Below are positions 29,426-39,125 of a stretch of 64,000 bases of DNA, one piece after another. The notes below the pieces were generated by a model that saw only the letters and a program-made list of their open reading frames with translations, made no database searches and had not been told where the DNA came from. The position numbers and the translations under genes are program-made. The first letter of the stretch is position 1. Each line of letters starts with the position of its first letter. This DNA is from Bradyrhizobium sp. CCGUVB4N (GTDB lineage: Bacteria; Pseudomonadota; Alphaproteobacteria; Rhizobiales; Xanthobacteraceae). The stretch is from assembly GCF_024199945.1 (NCBI RefSeq), contig NZ_JANADP010000001.1, forward strand, positions 5,270,001-5,334,000, written 5' to 3'.

Positions 29426-29444
29426 GCCATGGGCAGACCATGGC
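29426..29444 (+). terminator. Hairpin after gltX
   Basis: GCCATGG, loop GCAGA, CCATGGC: a perfect 7-bp stem 17 bp after the gltX stop. No T-run follows. It could end or attenuate gltX transcription before gltA, whose own promoter should lie in the rest of the 168-bp gap. Confidence 0.4.
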
Positions 29445-29577
29445 TGCCATGATCTTGCAGCGCACACAGCAATAATATACCCATCTGACCGTACCTTCTG
29501 GAACATCCGGCCTGCCCCATCTTCTCCCTTGGGGGCCTCCGGCTCCGGCCCGTTTCACCATACATCGGGGACCTCTG

Positions 29578-30882
<1,305 letters not shown>

Positions 30883-30904
30883 GTCGGACGGAAATGTCCA
30901 ACGG

Positions 30905-30935
30905 AACGGCGCCATCCCACGATGGCGCCGTTTTT
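30905..30935 (+). terminator. Intrinsic terminator after gltA
   Basis: AACGGCGCCATC, loop CCAC, GATGGCGCCGTT, then a T-run (30931-30935): a perfect 12-bp stem with a U-tract, beginning 22 bp after the gltA stop. The clearest Rho-independent terminator in the window. The SnoaL-like gene converges on it from the other side. Confidence 0.9.
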
Positions 30936-30944
30936 GTTTGCGGA

Positions 30945-31421
30945 CTACTTCTCGGGCATCATGGACGAATGGAGATGGTCGATCTTCCACGCACCGTCTT
31001 CATAGCGATAGATGAATGAGTAGCGCGCCTTGACGTCCGACTTGCTCCCGCTGGCCGGGTCCGTCAGCGACACGGTCCACGTCCCGACGCGGCTTGCCGT
31101 GCGGCAATCGATCTCGACCGTGGACGTATCGATGCGGCCGACCGGGCTGCTCTTGAGAAACTTCACGAAGTAGTCGTTGACCTCGTCCCGCGTCGTCCTC
31201 GGCGTGTTCGAGACGGTCGCGAGCAAGACAGGATGCTTCGTGAAAAGGGCGGTGACCTTTGCAGGATCCTTTGTCGCCCATGCGCCATTGAACGTCGCAA
31301 ACAGCGCCTCGATCTGTCCCTCGTTCACGACAGGACAATTCTGGCCCTTGGCCTGCGCGCCGGTGGCGGCACCCGCAATCATGACAAGAGCAACGGACGC
31401 GAGCTTAACATTCCTTAACAT
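30945..31421 (-). CDS. Exported SnoaL/DUF4440-like protein
   Basis: A 158-residue protein with a signal peptide (MLRNVKLASVALVMIAGAAT ending GAQA, cleavage near residue 24). The mature part has the NTF2-fold pattern: EGQIEALFATFNGAWATKDP, KVTALFTKHPVLLATVSN, RDEVNDYFVKFLKSSP and RYSFIYRYEDGAWKIDHLHS. It resembles periplasmic members of the SgcJ/EcaC family. Two Cys residues (NCPVV and EIDCRT) could form a disulfide after export. The substrate is unknown. It converges on gltA. Confidence 0.75.
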   Translation of the reverse strand: MLRNVKLASVALVMIAGAATGAQAKGQNCPVVNEGQIEALFATFNGAWATKDPAKVTALFTKHPVLLATVSNTPRTTRDEVNDYFVKFLKSSPVGRIDTSTVEIDCRTASRVGTWTVSLTDPASGSKSDVKARYSFIYRYEDGAWKIDHLHSSMMPEK

Positions 31422-31621
31422 AAACCTGCTGACTCCTCTGTTTCAGGCCAACAGCAGCTAGGAAGTTCCGGGCGGAACAAAAGAGCCGAAGGGCTAGACG
31501 AGTTGCGCATGCGTGATCTTGCCGCTCCCCTCTTGCAGCGATGACGCCCGCTCTCGTTTCGCCCGAGATATTGTAGGGTGAGCAGCGCAACGTGCCCGCC
31601 CGACAAATTTGGAGAATGCCG

Positions 31622-32032
31622 ATGCTCAACGGAAGCTGCCTTTGCGGAGGCGTTGCCTACGAAGTCGACGCGGCCCCGGGCTCCATCGTCCACTGCCATT
31701 GCCGGACCTGCCGCAAAACGCACGGCTCGGCCTTCTCCACCGTCACCAACGTTCCGCGCGATCGTTTTCGCTGGACGAACGGCGAGGGGTTGCTGCGCGG
31801 CTTCGAATCCTCACCCGGCAAGACTCGCTATTTCTGTTCGCGTTGCGGCTCGCACATCGTGGCCTCGCGCGAAGGCCGAGACACGGTGCTGCTACGGATG
31901 GGCTGCTTGGACACCCCGATTGCGGAACGGCCCGGAGTCCACATCTGGCGATCGGACGCGTCCGACTGGTACGACCCGAAGGACGAATTGCCGGAATGGT
32001 CGGAAGGCACGCGGCCCAAGCCCGCATCCTGA
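31622..32032 (+). CDS. GFA (glutathione-dependent formaldehyde-activating/CENP-V) family protein
   Basis: A 136-residue zinc protein starting MLNGSCLCGGVAYEVDAAPG. It has the conserved zinc ligands in SCLCGG, HCHCRTCRKTHGSAF and FCSRCGSHI, which define the GFA/CENP-V fold. The family name reflects one member; most are of unknown function. The GGAG at 31611-31614 sits seven bases before ATG 31622, which decides this start over GTG 31592 or ATG 31616. It is a lone gene, 95 bp before the ROK regulator. Confidence 0.85.
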   Translation: MLNGSCLCGGVAYEVDAAPGSIVHCHCRTCRKTHGSAFSTVTNVPRDRFRWTNGEGLLRGFESSPGKTRYFCSRCGSHIVASREGRDTVLLRMGCLDTPIAERPGVHIWRSDASDWYDPKDELPEWSEGTRPKPAS

Positions 32033-32081
32033 TCTTGTTGCCCCGCACAACAACAAGTCCACACATCACACCGACGAGCGC

Positions 32082-32128
32082 TTGACAGCGGAAACACTCC
32101 GCGCGCAAATTCTTACACTAAGTAAGAA
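32082..32128 (+). promoter_or_regulatory. Promoter and dyad operators of the ROK gene
   Basis: TTGACA at 32082-32087 is a good -35 element; a weak -10 lies near 32105-32111. The spacer contains a dyad GCGGA-AACAC-TCCGC (32088-32102). Immediately after comes TTCTTAC-ACTAA-GTAAGAA (32110-32128), a perfect 7-bp inverted repeat that touches the first candidate ATG. This is the layout expected for autorepression by the ROK protein. Confidence 0.6.
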
Positions 32129-33318
32129 TGACGACAGGGATGGAAATGCCGGAGCAGCCGAGAAGTCGGCGGCAGACGCGCGCTGCCATTTTGACCCATC
32201 TGCTTCAGTCCGGCGGCTCGTTCCGGCCGCCGCTGGCAAAAGCCGTGCGCCTGTCCGAAGCGAGCCTGTCGCGCATCCTGTTCGACCTGAAAACCGAAGC
32301 CCTGATCGAGGAAGTGCGGCGCCCTGCCCCTTATGTCGGCGGCCCGACGGGCCTGGTGTCGCTCGACCGCACGGTGGCGCTTGGAGGTCTCGAGCTGACC
32401 GGCCAGTGGCTCAGCGTCGGCGTTGGCGGCCTGTCGGGCGAATTGCATTACACCGAGCGTGTGCCGCTGCCGAAGAAGCCGACCGTCGAATCCGTCGGCC
32501 GCGTGTTTCACGAAGCGCTGGTATTGCTGCGCGACTGGACGCGCCGGCGCCGCATCAGGCTCGCACAGGTCGGCGTCACCGTTCCGGGCCTCGGTCGGCT
32601 CAGCGAATTTGGCAATCCGATCATTCCCTGCGACGTCGGACGTATCGGCAACATGTTCGGCGAATTGTTCGCGGGCGTGCCGGTCACCTTCACCAATTCG
32701 GTGGTGGCGCACGCCACGTTTCATCGTTGCCGCACGGAAGATTATCCGTTCAGCGATGCGCATCTGTTCGTCTTCGTCGGCCAGGGCGTCGCCGGCGCCT
32801 GGCTGGATGATCCGATCGAGGACGACGCGCTCGATCCGGTCGAGCTCGGCCACATGGTCTTCGGCGCTGACGGCCCACGCTGCCGCTGCGGACATCACGG
32901 CTGCGTCGAAGCCTATACGTCGCTGCCGGCGCTGGCCGAGCTTCTGCGCGTCACCGAAGCGGAATTGGTCCGGCTCGGCAGTGAATGGGTGACCACGATG
33001 CCCCTCACGTCGCGGGTGCGGCAGGAACTGCGCCAGCGCCTGTTCAGGCTTGGCCTCGCCATCGGCAACACATTGAACGTCAAGCCATGCCGCGGCGTTG
33101 TCGTCAGCGGTTGGCCATCGCTGCTCGCCGAGGAGGAGCGAAGAGCCGTGATTGAGGGGATCGATGCCTGCTTGCTCGGCGGCCGGAAATTGGCGCAGGT
33201 GTCGCTCGCTTTCGTTCCGCCGTCGACCGGCAATGATCCACAGGCTGCATTGGCCTTCGCCGCGCTCTGCCTGGCGAGAAGCGGCGGCATGCCGGCCGCA
33301 TCGACGGAGGCCGCCTGA
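32128..33318 (+). CDS. ROK-family transcriptional regulator
   Basis: A 396-residue repressor of the NagC/Mlc/XylR type. The N-terminal winged helix reads RRQTRAAILTHLLQSGG and VRLSEASLSRILFDLKTE. The sugar-binding ROK domain has the glycine-rich VGVTVPGLGRLSEFGNPIIP and the zinc motif CRCGHHGCVEAYTS with ELGHMVFGADGP before it. The start may be ATG 32128, 32140 or 32146; the dyad operator at 32110-32128 favours a later one. It precedes a sugar ABC operon on the same strand and very probably controls it, with the transported sugar or a derivative as ligand. Confidence 0.88.
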   Translation: MTTGMEMPEQPRSRRQTRAAILTHLLQSGGSFRPPLAKAVRLSEASLSRILFDLKTEALIEEVRRPAPYVGGPTGLVSLDRTVALGGLELTGQWLSVGVGGLSGELHYTERVPLPKKPTVESVGRVFHEALVLLRDWTRRRRIRLAQVGVTVPGLGRLSEFGNPIIPCDVGRIGNMFGELFAGVPVTFTNSVVAHATFHRCRTEDYPFSDAHLFVFVGQGVAGAWLDDPIEDDALDPVELGHMVFGADGPRCRCGHHGCVEAYTSLPALAELLRVTEAELVRLGSEWVTTMPLTSRVRQELRQRLFRLGLAIGNTLNVKPCRGVVVSGWPSLLAEEERRAVIEGIDACLLGGRKLAQVSLAFVPPSTGNDPQAALAFAALCLARSGGMPAASTEAA

Positions 33319-33366
33319 CATGACCTAAGCCGCGTGCGGCTCACGCACGCCAAGAAAGCGTCAAGA

Positions 33367-33386
33367 ACAGCGCAAAACAGCGCAAA
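33367..33386 (+). repeat. 10-bp perfect tandem repeat upstream of the ABC operon
   Basis: ACAGCGCAAA occurs twice back to back (33367-33376, 33377-33386), 27 bp before the ATG of the substrate-binding protein gene. The 10-bp period places both copies on the same helix face. It could be a regulator site. Confidence 0.7.
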
Positions 33387-33412
33387 GAACTTCAAACCGG
33401 GAGGAACTTGCC

Positions 33413-34699
33413 ATGCCGATCACAACAACAAGGCGTCGTCTGCTCGCTGGATCTGCTGCCACGCTCGCGCTGCCGGCCTTTGCCCGCGCACAAGGCGCGG
33501 TCAAGCCGCGCCTGACCGCAATCTCGCAATGGTCCGCAGGCAGCGACGGCGCTGCGATCACCGCGCTCGGCAAGAAGTTCGAGGAGAAAGGCGGCGTCTG
33601 GCAGCACTCGCCCGTGCCCGGCTTCACCACCGAAATGATGAACAAGCTGCGCGCGCAGATCATCGCCGGCGATCCGCCGGCCTGTTCGCAACTCAAGGGA
33701 CCGGAGATTGCGGCGTGGTCGAAGATCGCTCCGACCGTTGACCTCGACGCCGTGGTCGCCGCTGCCGGCTACGAGAAGGTCGTCGCGCCGGACCTCGCCA
33801 AATTGCACAAGCCGGGCGGCAAGTGGATTGCCTTGCCGCTGCAGATCTACGCCACAAACATGCTGTTCCTCTCCAAGCGCGGAATGGACAAGGCCAAGGC
33901 TGACAAGGTCCCCGTCACCTGGGCTGACTTCAATGCGCTTGCCGAGAAGATGAAGACGGCCGGAATGGCCTATCCCATCGCCAACGGCGGCACCCGTCCC
34001 GATGACGGGCAAAAGTTCGAGGCATCGTTCGCCGGCATCAGCCCGACGGCATACCGCGCCGCGATCATGAATCTCGACAAGAAGGCGCTGGAAGGCCCGG
34101 AGATCAAGGCTGCCTTCGCACAGACACGCAAGATCTCCGAGTGGTGTGACCCCAATATCGGCGCCCAACCCTTTGCCACCAATGCGAAGCGTTTCATCGA
34201 CGGCGACATGGGCATGTTGATCATGGGCGGCTGGGCGCAAGGCGTGTTGAAAAACGCCGGCTTCAAGCTCGACGACTTCATCATCACCCCCGGCCCCAGC
34301 GACAACAGCAAGCCGGTGTTCCTGTTGAATGCCGATGCCTTCATTTTCTGGCAGCGCAAGGAGGCCGATCTGCAGGCCGGCCAGATGCTGATGGCGCAGC
34401 TCGTGATGGATCCGGCGATCCAGACCATGTACTCGCAGATCACGGGATCGATCCCGGTGCGCACCGATGTCGATCTGTCCGGCGAAGGCTGGTCGGAGGG
34501 TCAACGGCGTACCGCGGCAGCTCTGAAAGACGCTGTTGCCAGCAATCAGGCCGTCCTGAGCGTTGCGCACAACATGGCGCAGGAAAACGGCCTCACCGCC
34601 GCAATGATCGACGTCATCACCGAATATGTGAAGAACAAGACGATCAAACCAGAAGAAGGCGTGTCCCGCCTCGCCGAGGCCGTCGAGAGCGCGCGTTGA
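33413..34699 (+). CDS. Sugar ABC transporter substrate-binding protein (CUT1)
   Basis: A 428-residue periplasmic binding protein for a sugar importer. The N-terminus MPITTTRRRLLAGSAATLAL has an Arg-Arg-Arg run before the hydrophobic core and ends FARAQG, so export may be by Tat. The mature fold (AISQWSAGSDGAAITALGKK, KLRAQIIAGDPPACSQLKGP, PLQIYATNMLFLSKRG, ITGSIPVRTDVDL) matches family 1 solute-binding proteins, closest in pattern to glucose/mannose-type binding proteins of proteobacteria. GGGAGG lies upstream of the ATG. Its stop overlaps the TTG start of the first permease. Confidence 0.88.
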   Translation: MPITTTRRRLLAGSAATLALPAFARAQGAVKPRLTAISQWSAGSDGAAITALGKKFEEKGGVWQHSPVPGFTTEMMNKLRAQIIAGDPPACSQLKGPEIAAWSKIAPTVDLDAVVAAAGYEKVVAPDLAKLHKPGGKWIALPLQIYATNMLFLSKRGMDKAKADKVPVTWADFNALAEKMKTAGMAYPIANGGTRPDDGQKFEASFAGISPTAYRAAIMNLDKKALEGPEIKAAFAQTRKISEWCDPNIGAQPFATNAKRFIDGDMGMLIMGGWAQGVLKNAGFKLDDFIITPGPSDNSKPVFLLNADAFIFWQRKEADLQAGQMLMAQLVMDPAIQTMYSQITGSIPVRTDVDLSGEGWSEGQRRTAAALKDAVASNQAVLSVAHNMAQENGLTAAMIDVITEYVKNKTIKPEEGVSRLAEAVESAR

Positions 34700-35625
34700 C
34701 CAACGCCGTCTCGAAAGCAGTGCAACCGGGCCGGTCGGCGACCTCTGAGATGGTGCGCCGGCTGCCCGAATTTCTGATGATCTGGGTGCCGCTGCTGTTA
34801 TCAGCAGCGCACCTCATTTCGTTTTCGATCTGGACGATCTGGATTTCGTTCACGCCATCCACCCTCATTCCGGTCTCCGGCTGGGTGGGCCTGCGCAACT
34901 ACACCGCGGTCCTGGCGTCACGAAACTGGCAGGTTGCCTTCGACAATCTGCTGCTGTTCGGCATCGCCTTCGTGGTTCTCAGCCTGTTCACCGGCCTCCT
35001 GCTTGCGATCCTGCTCGATCAGCGTATTCGCGCCGAGAACGTGCTGCGGTCCATTTTCCTCTACCCGCTGGCGGTCTCGTTCGTCGTTACCGGCACGGTC
35101 TGGAGCTGGTTGCTCAATCCCGGCATCGGGATCGAGAAGCTCGTCCATGACCTCGGCTGGAGCGCCTTCCATTTCGACTGGCTGGTCAACCGCGACATGG
35201 CGATCTGGACCATCGTCATCGCTGCGGTCTGGCAATCCTCCGGCTTCGCCATGGCCCTCTTCCTGGCCGGCCTTCGCTCGGTCGATGCCGACATCATCAG
35301 GGCCGCGCAGATCGACGGCGCGGGGCCGATCCGAACTTATTGGCGCGTCATCCTGCCGACGCTCTGGCCGATCACCGTCACCGTGATCGTGATCCAGCTG
35401 CAATTTGCGATCTCGGCTTTCGACCTCGTCCGCGCATTGACCAACGGCGGCCCGGGAATTGCGACCCAGCTGCCGGCACTCGTCGTCTACGATCTGATGT
35501 TCCAGCGCAGCCAGCTAGGCCGCGGCGCCGCGGCGGCGGTTCTGATGTTGCTCATCCTTCTCGCGGTGCTGTTGCCTTATGCGGCATGGCGTTATGTCCA
35601 ACGACGGCAGTCCACTCATGCGTGA
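34696..35625 (+). CDS. Sugar ABC transporter permease (MalF-like)
   Basis: A 309-residue inner-membrane permease with six predicted helices. The conserved EAA loop is AAQIDGAGPIRTYWRVILPT, which contacts the ATPase. A large membrane-spanning region follows, ending in VLLPYAAWRYVQRRQ. It begins with TTG at 34696 overlapping the preceding stop (TTGA), which suggests translational coupling; an ATG at 34750 is an alternative. It pairs with the second permease encoded next. Confidence 0.9.
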   Translation: MTNAVSKAVQPGRSATSEMVRRLPEFLMIWVPLLLSAAHLISFSIWTIWISFTPSTLIPVSGWVGLRNYTAVLASRNWQVAFDNLLLFGIAFVVLSLFTGLLLAILLDQRIRAENVLRSIFLYPLAVSFVVTGTVWSWLLNPGIGIEKLVHDLGWSAFHFDWLVNRDMAIWTIVIAAVWQSSGFAMALFLAGLRSVDADIIRAAQIDGAGPIRTYWRVILPTLWPITVTVIVIQLQFAISAFDLVRALTNGGPGIATQLPALVVYDLMFQRSQLGRGAAAAVLMLLILLAVLLPYAAWRYVQRRQSTHA

Positions 35626-36475
35626 CCAAAGCTTCGCGCCGGGCCGCGCTCTGATCTATCTCGTGGTGTCGTTGCTCGCGGCCGCCTGGCTCGCGCCGCT
35701 GGTTGTCGTCATCCTCAACTCGCTGCGCACCAACGAGGAGATCGCGCAGGGCTCGATGATCGGTTGGCCGCAACATCTGGCCTGGAGCAATTACGCCATC
35801 GCCTGGAGCGGCTTCTGCGTCGCCGAGACCTGCAACGGCATCCGGCCGTATATGCTGAACTCCGCGCTCGTCACGATCCCCGCGACAATCCTCTCCACCC
35901 TGCTCGGCGCTGTCGCCGGTTACGCGGTGTCGCTCTGGCGTTTTCGCGGCGACAATTGGATCTACGGTATCGTCACGCTCGGCCTCTTCCTGCCGCAGCA
36001 GATGCGCCTGCTCCCCTGGACCATCGTGCTACGCGACATCGGTCTCATCAACTCGCTGACGGGCCTCGTGCTGATTCACACGATCCAGGGGCTCTCCTTC
36101 ACCGTGCTGTTCTGCCGGAACTACTATGTCGCCATTCCGCATGAATTGATCCGTGCCGCGCGCATTGATGGCGCCGGTTTCTTTCGGATCTTCTGGCGCA
36201 TCATTCTGCCGCTCTCGCCTCCGATCCTGATCGTCACCGTGATCTGGCAGTTCACCCATATCTGGAACGAGTTCCTCTACGGCGTGACATTCACGACCGG
36301 CCAGCAGCAGCCTGTCACGGCCGCTCTGATCGCATTGTCGGCCGCGGTCGCGGATATCCCGAAGCACGGCGTGCAGAGCGCGGCGGTGATCATCGCAGCG
36401 CTCCCCACTTTGTTGGTCTACCTCCTCGGCGGCAGGTATTTCGTACGCGGTCTCACTGCCGGGGCCGTGAAATGA
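35594..36475 (+). CDS. Sugar ABC transporter permease (MalG-like)
   Basis: Second permease of the same CUT1 importer, about 293 residues from ATG 35594. It has six helices and the EAA loop AARIDGAGFFRIFWRIILPL. The gene overlaps the end of the first permease by 32 bp with this start; an ATG at 35618 would overlap by only 8. It is followed 10 bp later by the ATPase gene. With the preceding permease it should form the heterodimeric channel. Confidence 0.9.
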   Translation: MSNDGSPLMRDQSFAPGRALIYLVVSLLAAAWLAPLVVVILNSLRTNEEIAQGSMIGWPQHLAWSNYAIAWSGFCVAETCNGIRPYMLNSALVTIPATILSTLLGAVAGYAVSLWRFRGDNWIYGIVTLGLFLPQQMRLLPWTIVLRDIGLINSLTGLVLIHTIQGLSFTVLFCRNYYVAIPHELIRAARIDGAGFFRIFWRIILPLSPPILIVTVIWQFTHIWNEFLYGVTFTTGQQQPVTAALIALSAAVADIPKHGVQSAAVIIAALPTLLVYLLGGRYFVRGLTAGAVK

Positions 36476-36485
36476 TGGATGGGTC

Positions 36486-37601
36486 ATGGCAGCACTGAGC
36501 ATTCGAGCCCTGTCGAAGCGCTACGCCAATCTTGAGGTGCTGCAAGGCATCAACCTCGACATCGAGAGCGGCGAATTCACGGTACTGGTCGGCCCCTCAG
36601 GCTGCGGCAAGTCCACGCTTCTCAACATCATCGCCGGACTCGATCGCGCCAGTGACGGCACGATCGAGATCGGCGGGCGCGTCGTCAACGACGTCCCGCC
36701 CAAGGACCGCGACATCGCCATGGTGTTCCAGTCCTACGCGCTCTATCCGTCGATGACGGTGCGCCAGAACATCACCTTCGGCATGGAGTGCCGGCACGTC
36801 GCCAAGGCGGAGCAGGAGAAGGCCCTGGCGAACGTGGCCAGGCTGCTTCAGATCGAGCCGCTGCTCGGCCGCAAACCGTCGCAACTGTCGGGCGGCCAGC
36901 GTCAACGCGTCGCGATGGGTCGCGCGCTGGTGCGCGATCCCCTGCTGTTCCTGTTCGACGAGCCGCTCTCCAACCTCGATGCCAAGCTGCGCGTCGAGAT
37001 GCGCATGGAGATCAAGCGTCTGCACCAGCGCATCGGCGCCACCATCATCTACGTCACCCACGACCAGATCGAGGCGATGACCATGGCAACGCGCATTGCC
37101 GTGATGCATCGCGGCGTTGTGCAGCAATTCGCCGACCCCGACACGGTGTACCGCTATCCGGCCAATCTGTTCGTCGCCCGCTTCATGGGCTCGCCGCCGA
37201 TGAACACGATGCCGGCCCGGCTCGAGGCAGACAGCAGCGGTCCTGTGGCGGTGATCGGCGCAGGCCGACCGGACGAGGTCCGTCTCCGCCTCCAGGACTA
37301 CGACGCAGCGACCTCCTATGTCGGCCGCGAGGTGGTGATTGGAATCCGGCCGGAATGCATCGCCGAGGGCGATCGCGTGTTCTCTGGCGCCACGGGCGCG
37401 CCGGTCATCGTCACCGCGCCTGTCGAGCTGGTCGAGCCCACCGGCGCGGAGACCATTGTCCTGCTGCGGCTTGGCGGTGAGGCCGCGCAGGCGCGCATCT
37501 CGCCGGACATCCGCCCGACGCCGGGCGGGACCGCCTCTTTCGCCCTCGATACCCGCCGCATTTGCCTGTTCGACCCTGAGACGGAGCGACTGATCGCATG
37601 A
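36486..37601 (+). CDS. Sugar ABC transporter ATP-binding protein (MalK/UgpC-like)
   Basis: A 371-residue ATPase. It shows the Walker A GPSGCGKSTLLNIIAGLD, the Q-loop VFQSYALYPSMTVRQNITFG, the signature LSGGQRQRVAMGRALVRDP, the Walker B FLFDEPLSNLDAKLRVEM and the His switch IYVTHDQIEAMTMATRIAVM. After about residue 240 there is a C-terminal TOBE-type regulatory region (GIRPECIAEGD). It is the energising subunit of the importer. The last four bases, ATGA, overlap the start of the SDR gene, so the two are coupled. Confidence 0.94.
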   Translation: MAALSIRALSKRYANLEVLQGINLDIESGEFTVLVGPSGCGKSTLLNIIAGLDRASDGTIEIGGRVVNDVPPKDRDIAMVFQSYALYPSMTVRQNITFGMECRHVAKAEQEKALANVARLLQIEPLLGRKPSQLSGGQRQRVAMGRALVRDPLLFLFDEPLSNLDAKLRVEMRMEIKRLHQRIGATIIYVTHDQIEAMTMATRIAVMHRGVVQQFADPDTVYRYPANLFVARFMGSPPMNTMPARLEADSSGPVAVIGAGRPDEVRLRLQDYDAATSYVGREVVIGIRPECIAEGDRVFSGATGAPVIVTAPVELVEPTGAETIVLLRLGGEAAQARISPDIRPTPGGTASFALDTRRICLFDPETERLIA

Positions 37602-38365
37602 CCCAGACGACCTATGCCGACCTCGCCGATCGCGTGGTGGTGATCACCGGAGGCGCCAGCGGCATCGGTGCCGCCTTTACGCGCGCGTTCGCCGCTCAGG
37701 GCGCGCGCGTCGCCTTCCTCGACCTCGACACGCAGGCGGGCGAAGCGCTCGCGCAGGAGGTGGCCAAGACCTCCGGCACGGCACCGCTGTTCGTGCCCTG
37801 CGATCTCCTGGATATCGACGCCCTGCGCGCCGCGCTGGCGAAGGTGCAGGGGTCGCTTGGCAATGCCGCAGTCCTCCTCAACAATGCCGCGAACGATCAG
37901 CGCCAGGTGCTGGCTGATGTGACGCCGGCCCAGTTCGACTGGACGATCGGGGTCAATTTCAAGCACGTCTTCTTCGCTGCGCAAGCTGTGGTGCCGCAGA
38001 TGCAGGCGCGCGGCGGCGGCTCGATCATCAACATGTCGTCGGTCGCCTGGATGCGCGGCGCGCCGGGGCTGCCGGTCTACGCCGCGGCCAAGGCGGCCAT
38101 CGTCGGCTTCACCAATTCACTCGGCCGCAAGTTCGGCGCCGACCGCATCCGCGTCAACGCGATTGCGCCGGGCATGGTGATCACCGAGCGGCAGCGGAGG
38201 CTGTGGTATCCGGACGAGAAGGTCATCACCGAGATGCGCACGCGCCAGGCCATTCCCGATGCGGTAACGCCCGAAGACATCGCCGACATGGCGCTCTACC
38301 TCGCCTCCGACGCGAGCCGGCGCATCACGTGCCAGTGTTTCCGGGTGGATGGTGGGCTGGCGTAG
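37598..38365 (+). CDS. SDR family aldose 1-dehydrogenase-like protein
   Basis: A 255-residue SDR, translationally coupled to the ABC ATPase gene. It has VVVITGGASGIGAAFTRAFA, the VLLNNAANDQRQVLADVTPA segment, catalytic Ser in SSVAWMRGAPGLPVYAAAK with Tyr-x-x-x-Lys, and the ending FRVDGGLA. The NNAANDxR pattern is the one I associate with D-galactose, L-arabinose and D-xylose 1-dehydrogenases of proteobacteria. It may oxidise the imported sugar to an aldonolactone, the first step of non-phosphorylated sugar catabolism. The remaining pathway genes are not in the window. Confidence 0.83.
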   Translation: MTQTTYADLADRVVVITGGASGIGAAFTRAFAAQGARVAFLDLDTQAGEALAQEVAKTSGTAPLFVPCDLLDIDALRAALAKVQGSLGNAAVLLNNAANDQRQVLADVTPAQFDWTIGVNFKHVFFAAQAVVPQMQARGGGSIINMSSVAWMRGAPGLPVYAAAKAAIVGFTNSLGRKFGADRIRVNAIAPGMVITERQRRLWYPDEKVITEMRTRQAIPDAVTPEDIADMALYLASDASRRITCQCFRVDGGLA

Positions 38366-38402
38366 ATCGTCCGTCGGGCCATTCACATCGCCACGCACGA
38401 GA

Positions 38403-38954
38403 TCAGCTCTCAAGCCTTTTTCTGGTCGAGCGAAGGATATCGTCGGATAGCTTGGGATCGCTCACGGCGCGAGCAAGCACGAGCGCCCCGACCAGCGAAG
38501 CAAGAGTGGCAAGCGCCTCCTCGTCGCGCTGGCGTCGCTTGATGCCGCCACCCAGCCGCTCGCCGAGCCAACCGGCCATTCCCCTCACTCCAGCAGTGAA
38601 ACGCTCTCGCGCCCCGTGGCCTTGGCGCGGCATCTCGCAGCACAGAGCCGCAAACGGACATCCGGTCCCGGGCTCGTCGCGATGCGTGGCCGACAGATAT
38701 TCAGAACCGTAGTCGCCAAGACTCCACTCCTCGCGCAGCTCCATGCCCTTGGTGACAATCGCATCGGCGACCGCTTCCTCGACAAGCCGCTCCTTGGAGC
38801 CGAACTGGCTGTAGAGGCTGCCGTGGGTCATCCCGGCCGCTTCAGCCAGCGCATCAACGCCGACACCGGACATGCCGCGCTCGCGCATAAGGCGCGACGC
38901 CGCCTTGAGAATTCGGTCGCGGTTTTCAGCCGCCTTCTCCTTGGAAACTCGCAT
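38403..38954 (-). CDS. TetR/AcrR family transcriptional regulator
   Basis: A 183-residue repressor. The N-terminal helix-turn-helix reads RILKAASRLMRERGMSGVGV and LAEAAGMTHGSLYSQFGSKE. The C-terminal ligand domain includes the Cys-bearing GCPFAALCCEMPRQ common in one TetR subgroup. It is divergent from an SDR gene, and two near-identical palindromic operators (38992-39032) lie between them, so it probably represses both. The inducer is unknown; the neighbours suggest an aldehyde, quinone or other electrophile. Confidence 0.9.
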   Translation of the reverse strand: MRVSKEKAAENRDRILKAASRLMRERGMSGVGVDALAEAAGMTHGSLYSQFGSKERLVEEAVADAIVTKGMELREEWSLGDYGSEYLSATHRDEPGTGCPFAALCCEMPRQGHGARERFTAGVRGMAGWLGERLGGGIKRRQRDEEALATLASLVGALVLARAVSDPKLSDDILRSTRKRLES

Positions 38955-38991
38955 GCGTCAGATCCTGAACCAGAGTGATCTTGACAAATAT

Positions 38992-39032
38992 AATTACGAT
39001 CGTCATCTTATTAAATGATTACGATCGTAATC
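38992..39032. promoter_or_regulatory. Two TetR operators in the divergent region
   Basis: GATTACGATCGTAATC at 39017-39032 is a perfect 16-bp palindrome. A second copy, AATTACGATCGTCATC at 38992-39007, has two mismatches to it. Centres are 25 bp apart. TTGACA at 38981-38986 is a candidate -35 of the SDR gene, which puts the first operator in its promoter spacer. Confidence 0.85.
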
Positions 39033-39125
39033 AAAAAAATCATCCGACCGGATCCGCGTGGCCGAAGCCCTCGCCCGCGGCGGATTTGATCGCGCAACCC
39101 CGTCCGGGGCCGCCAGGAGAAGCAG

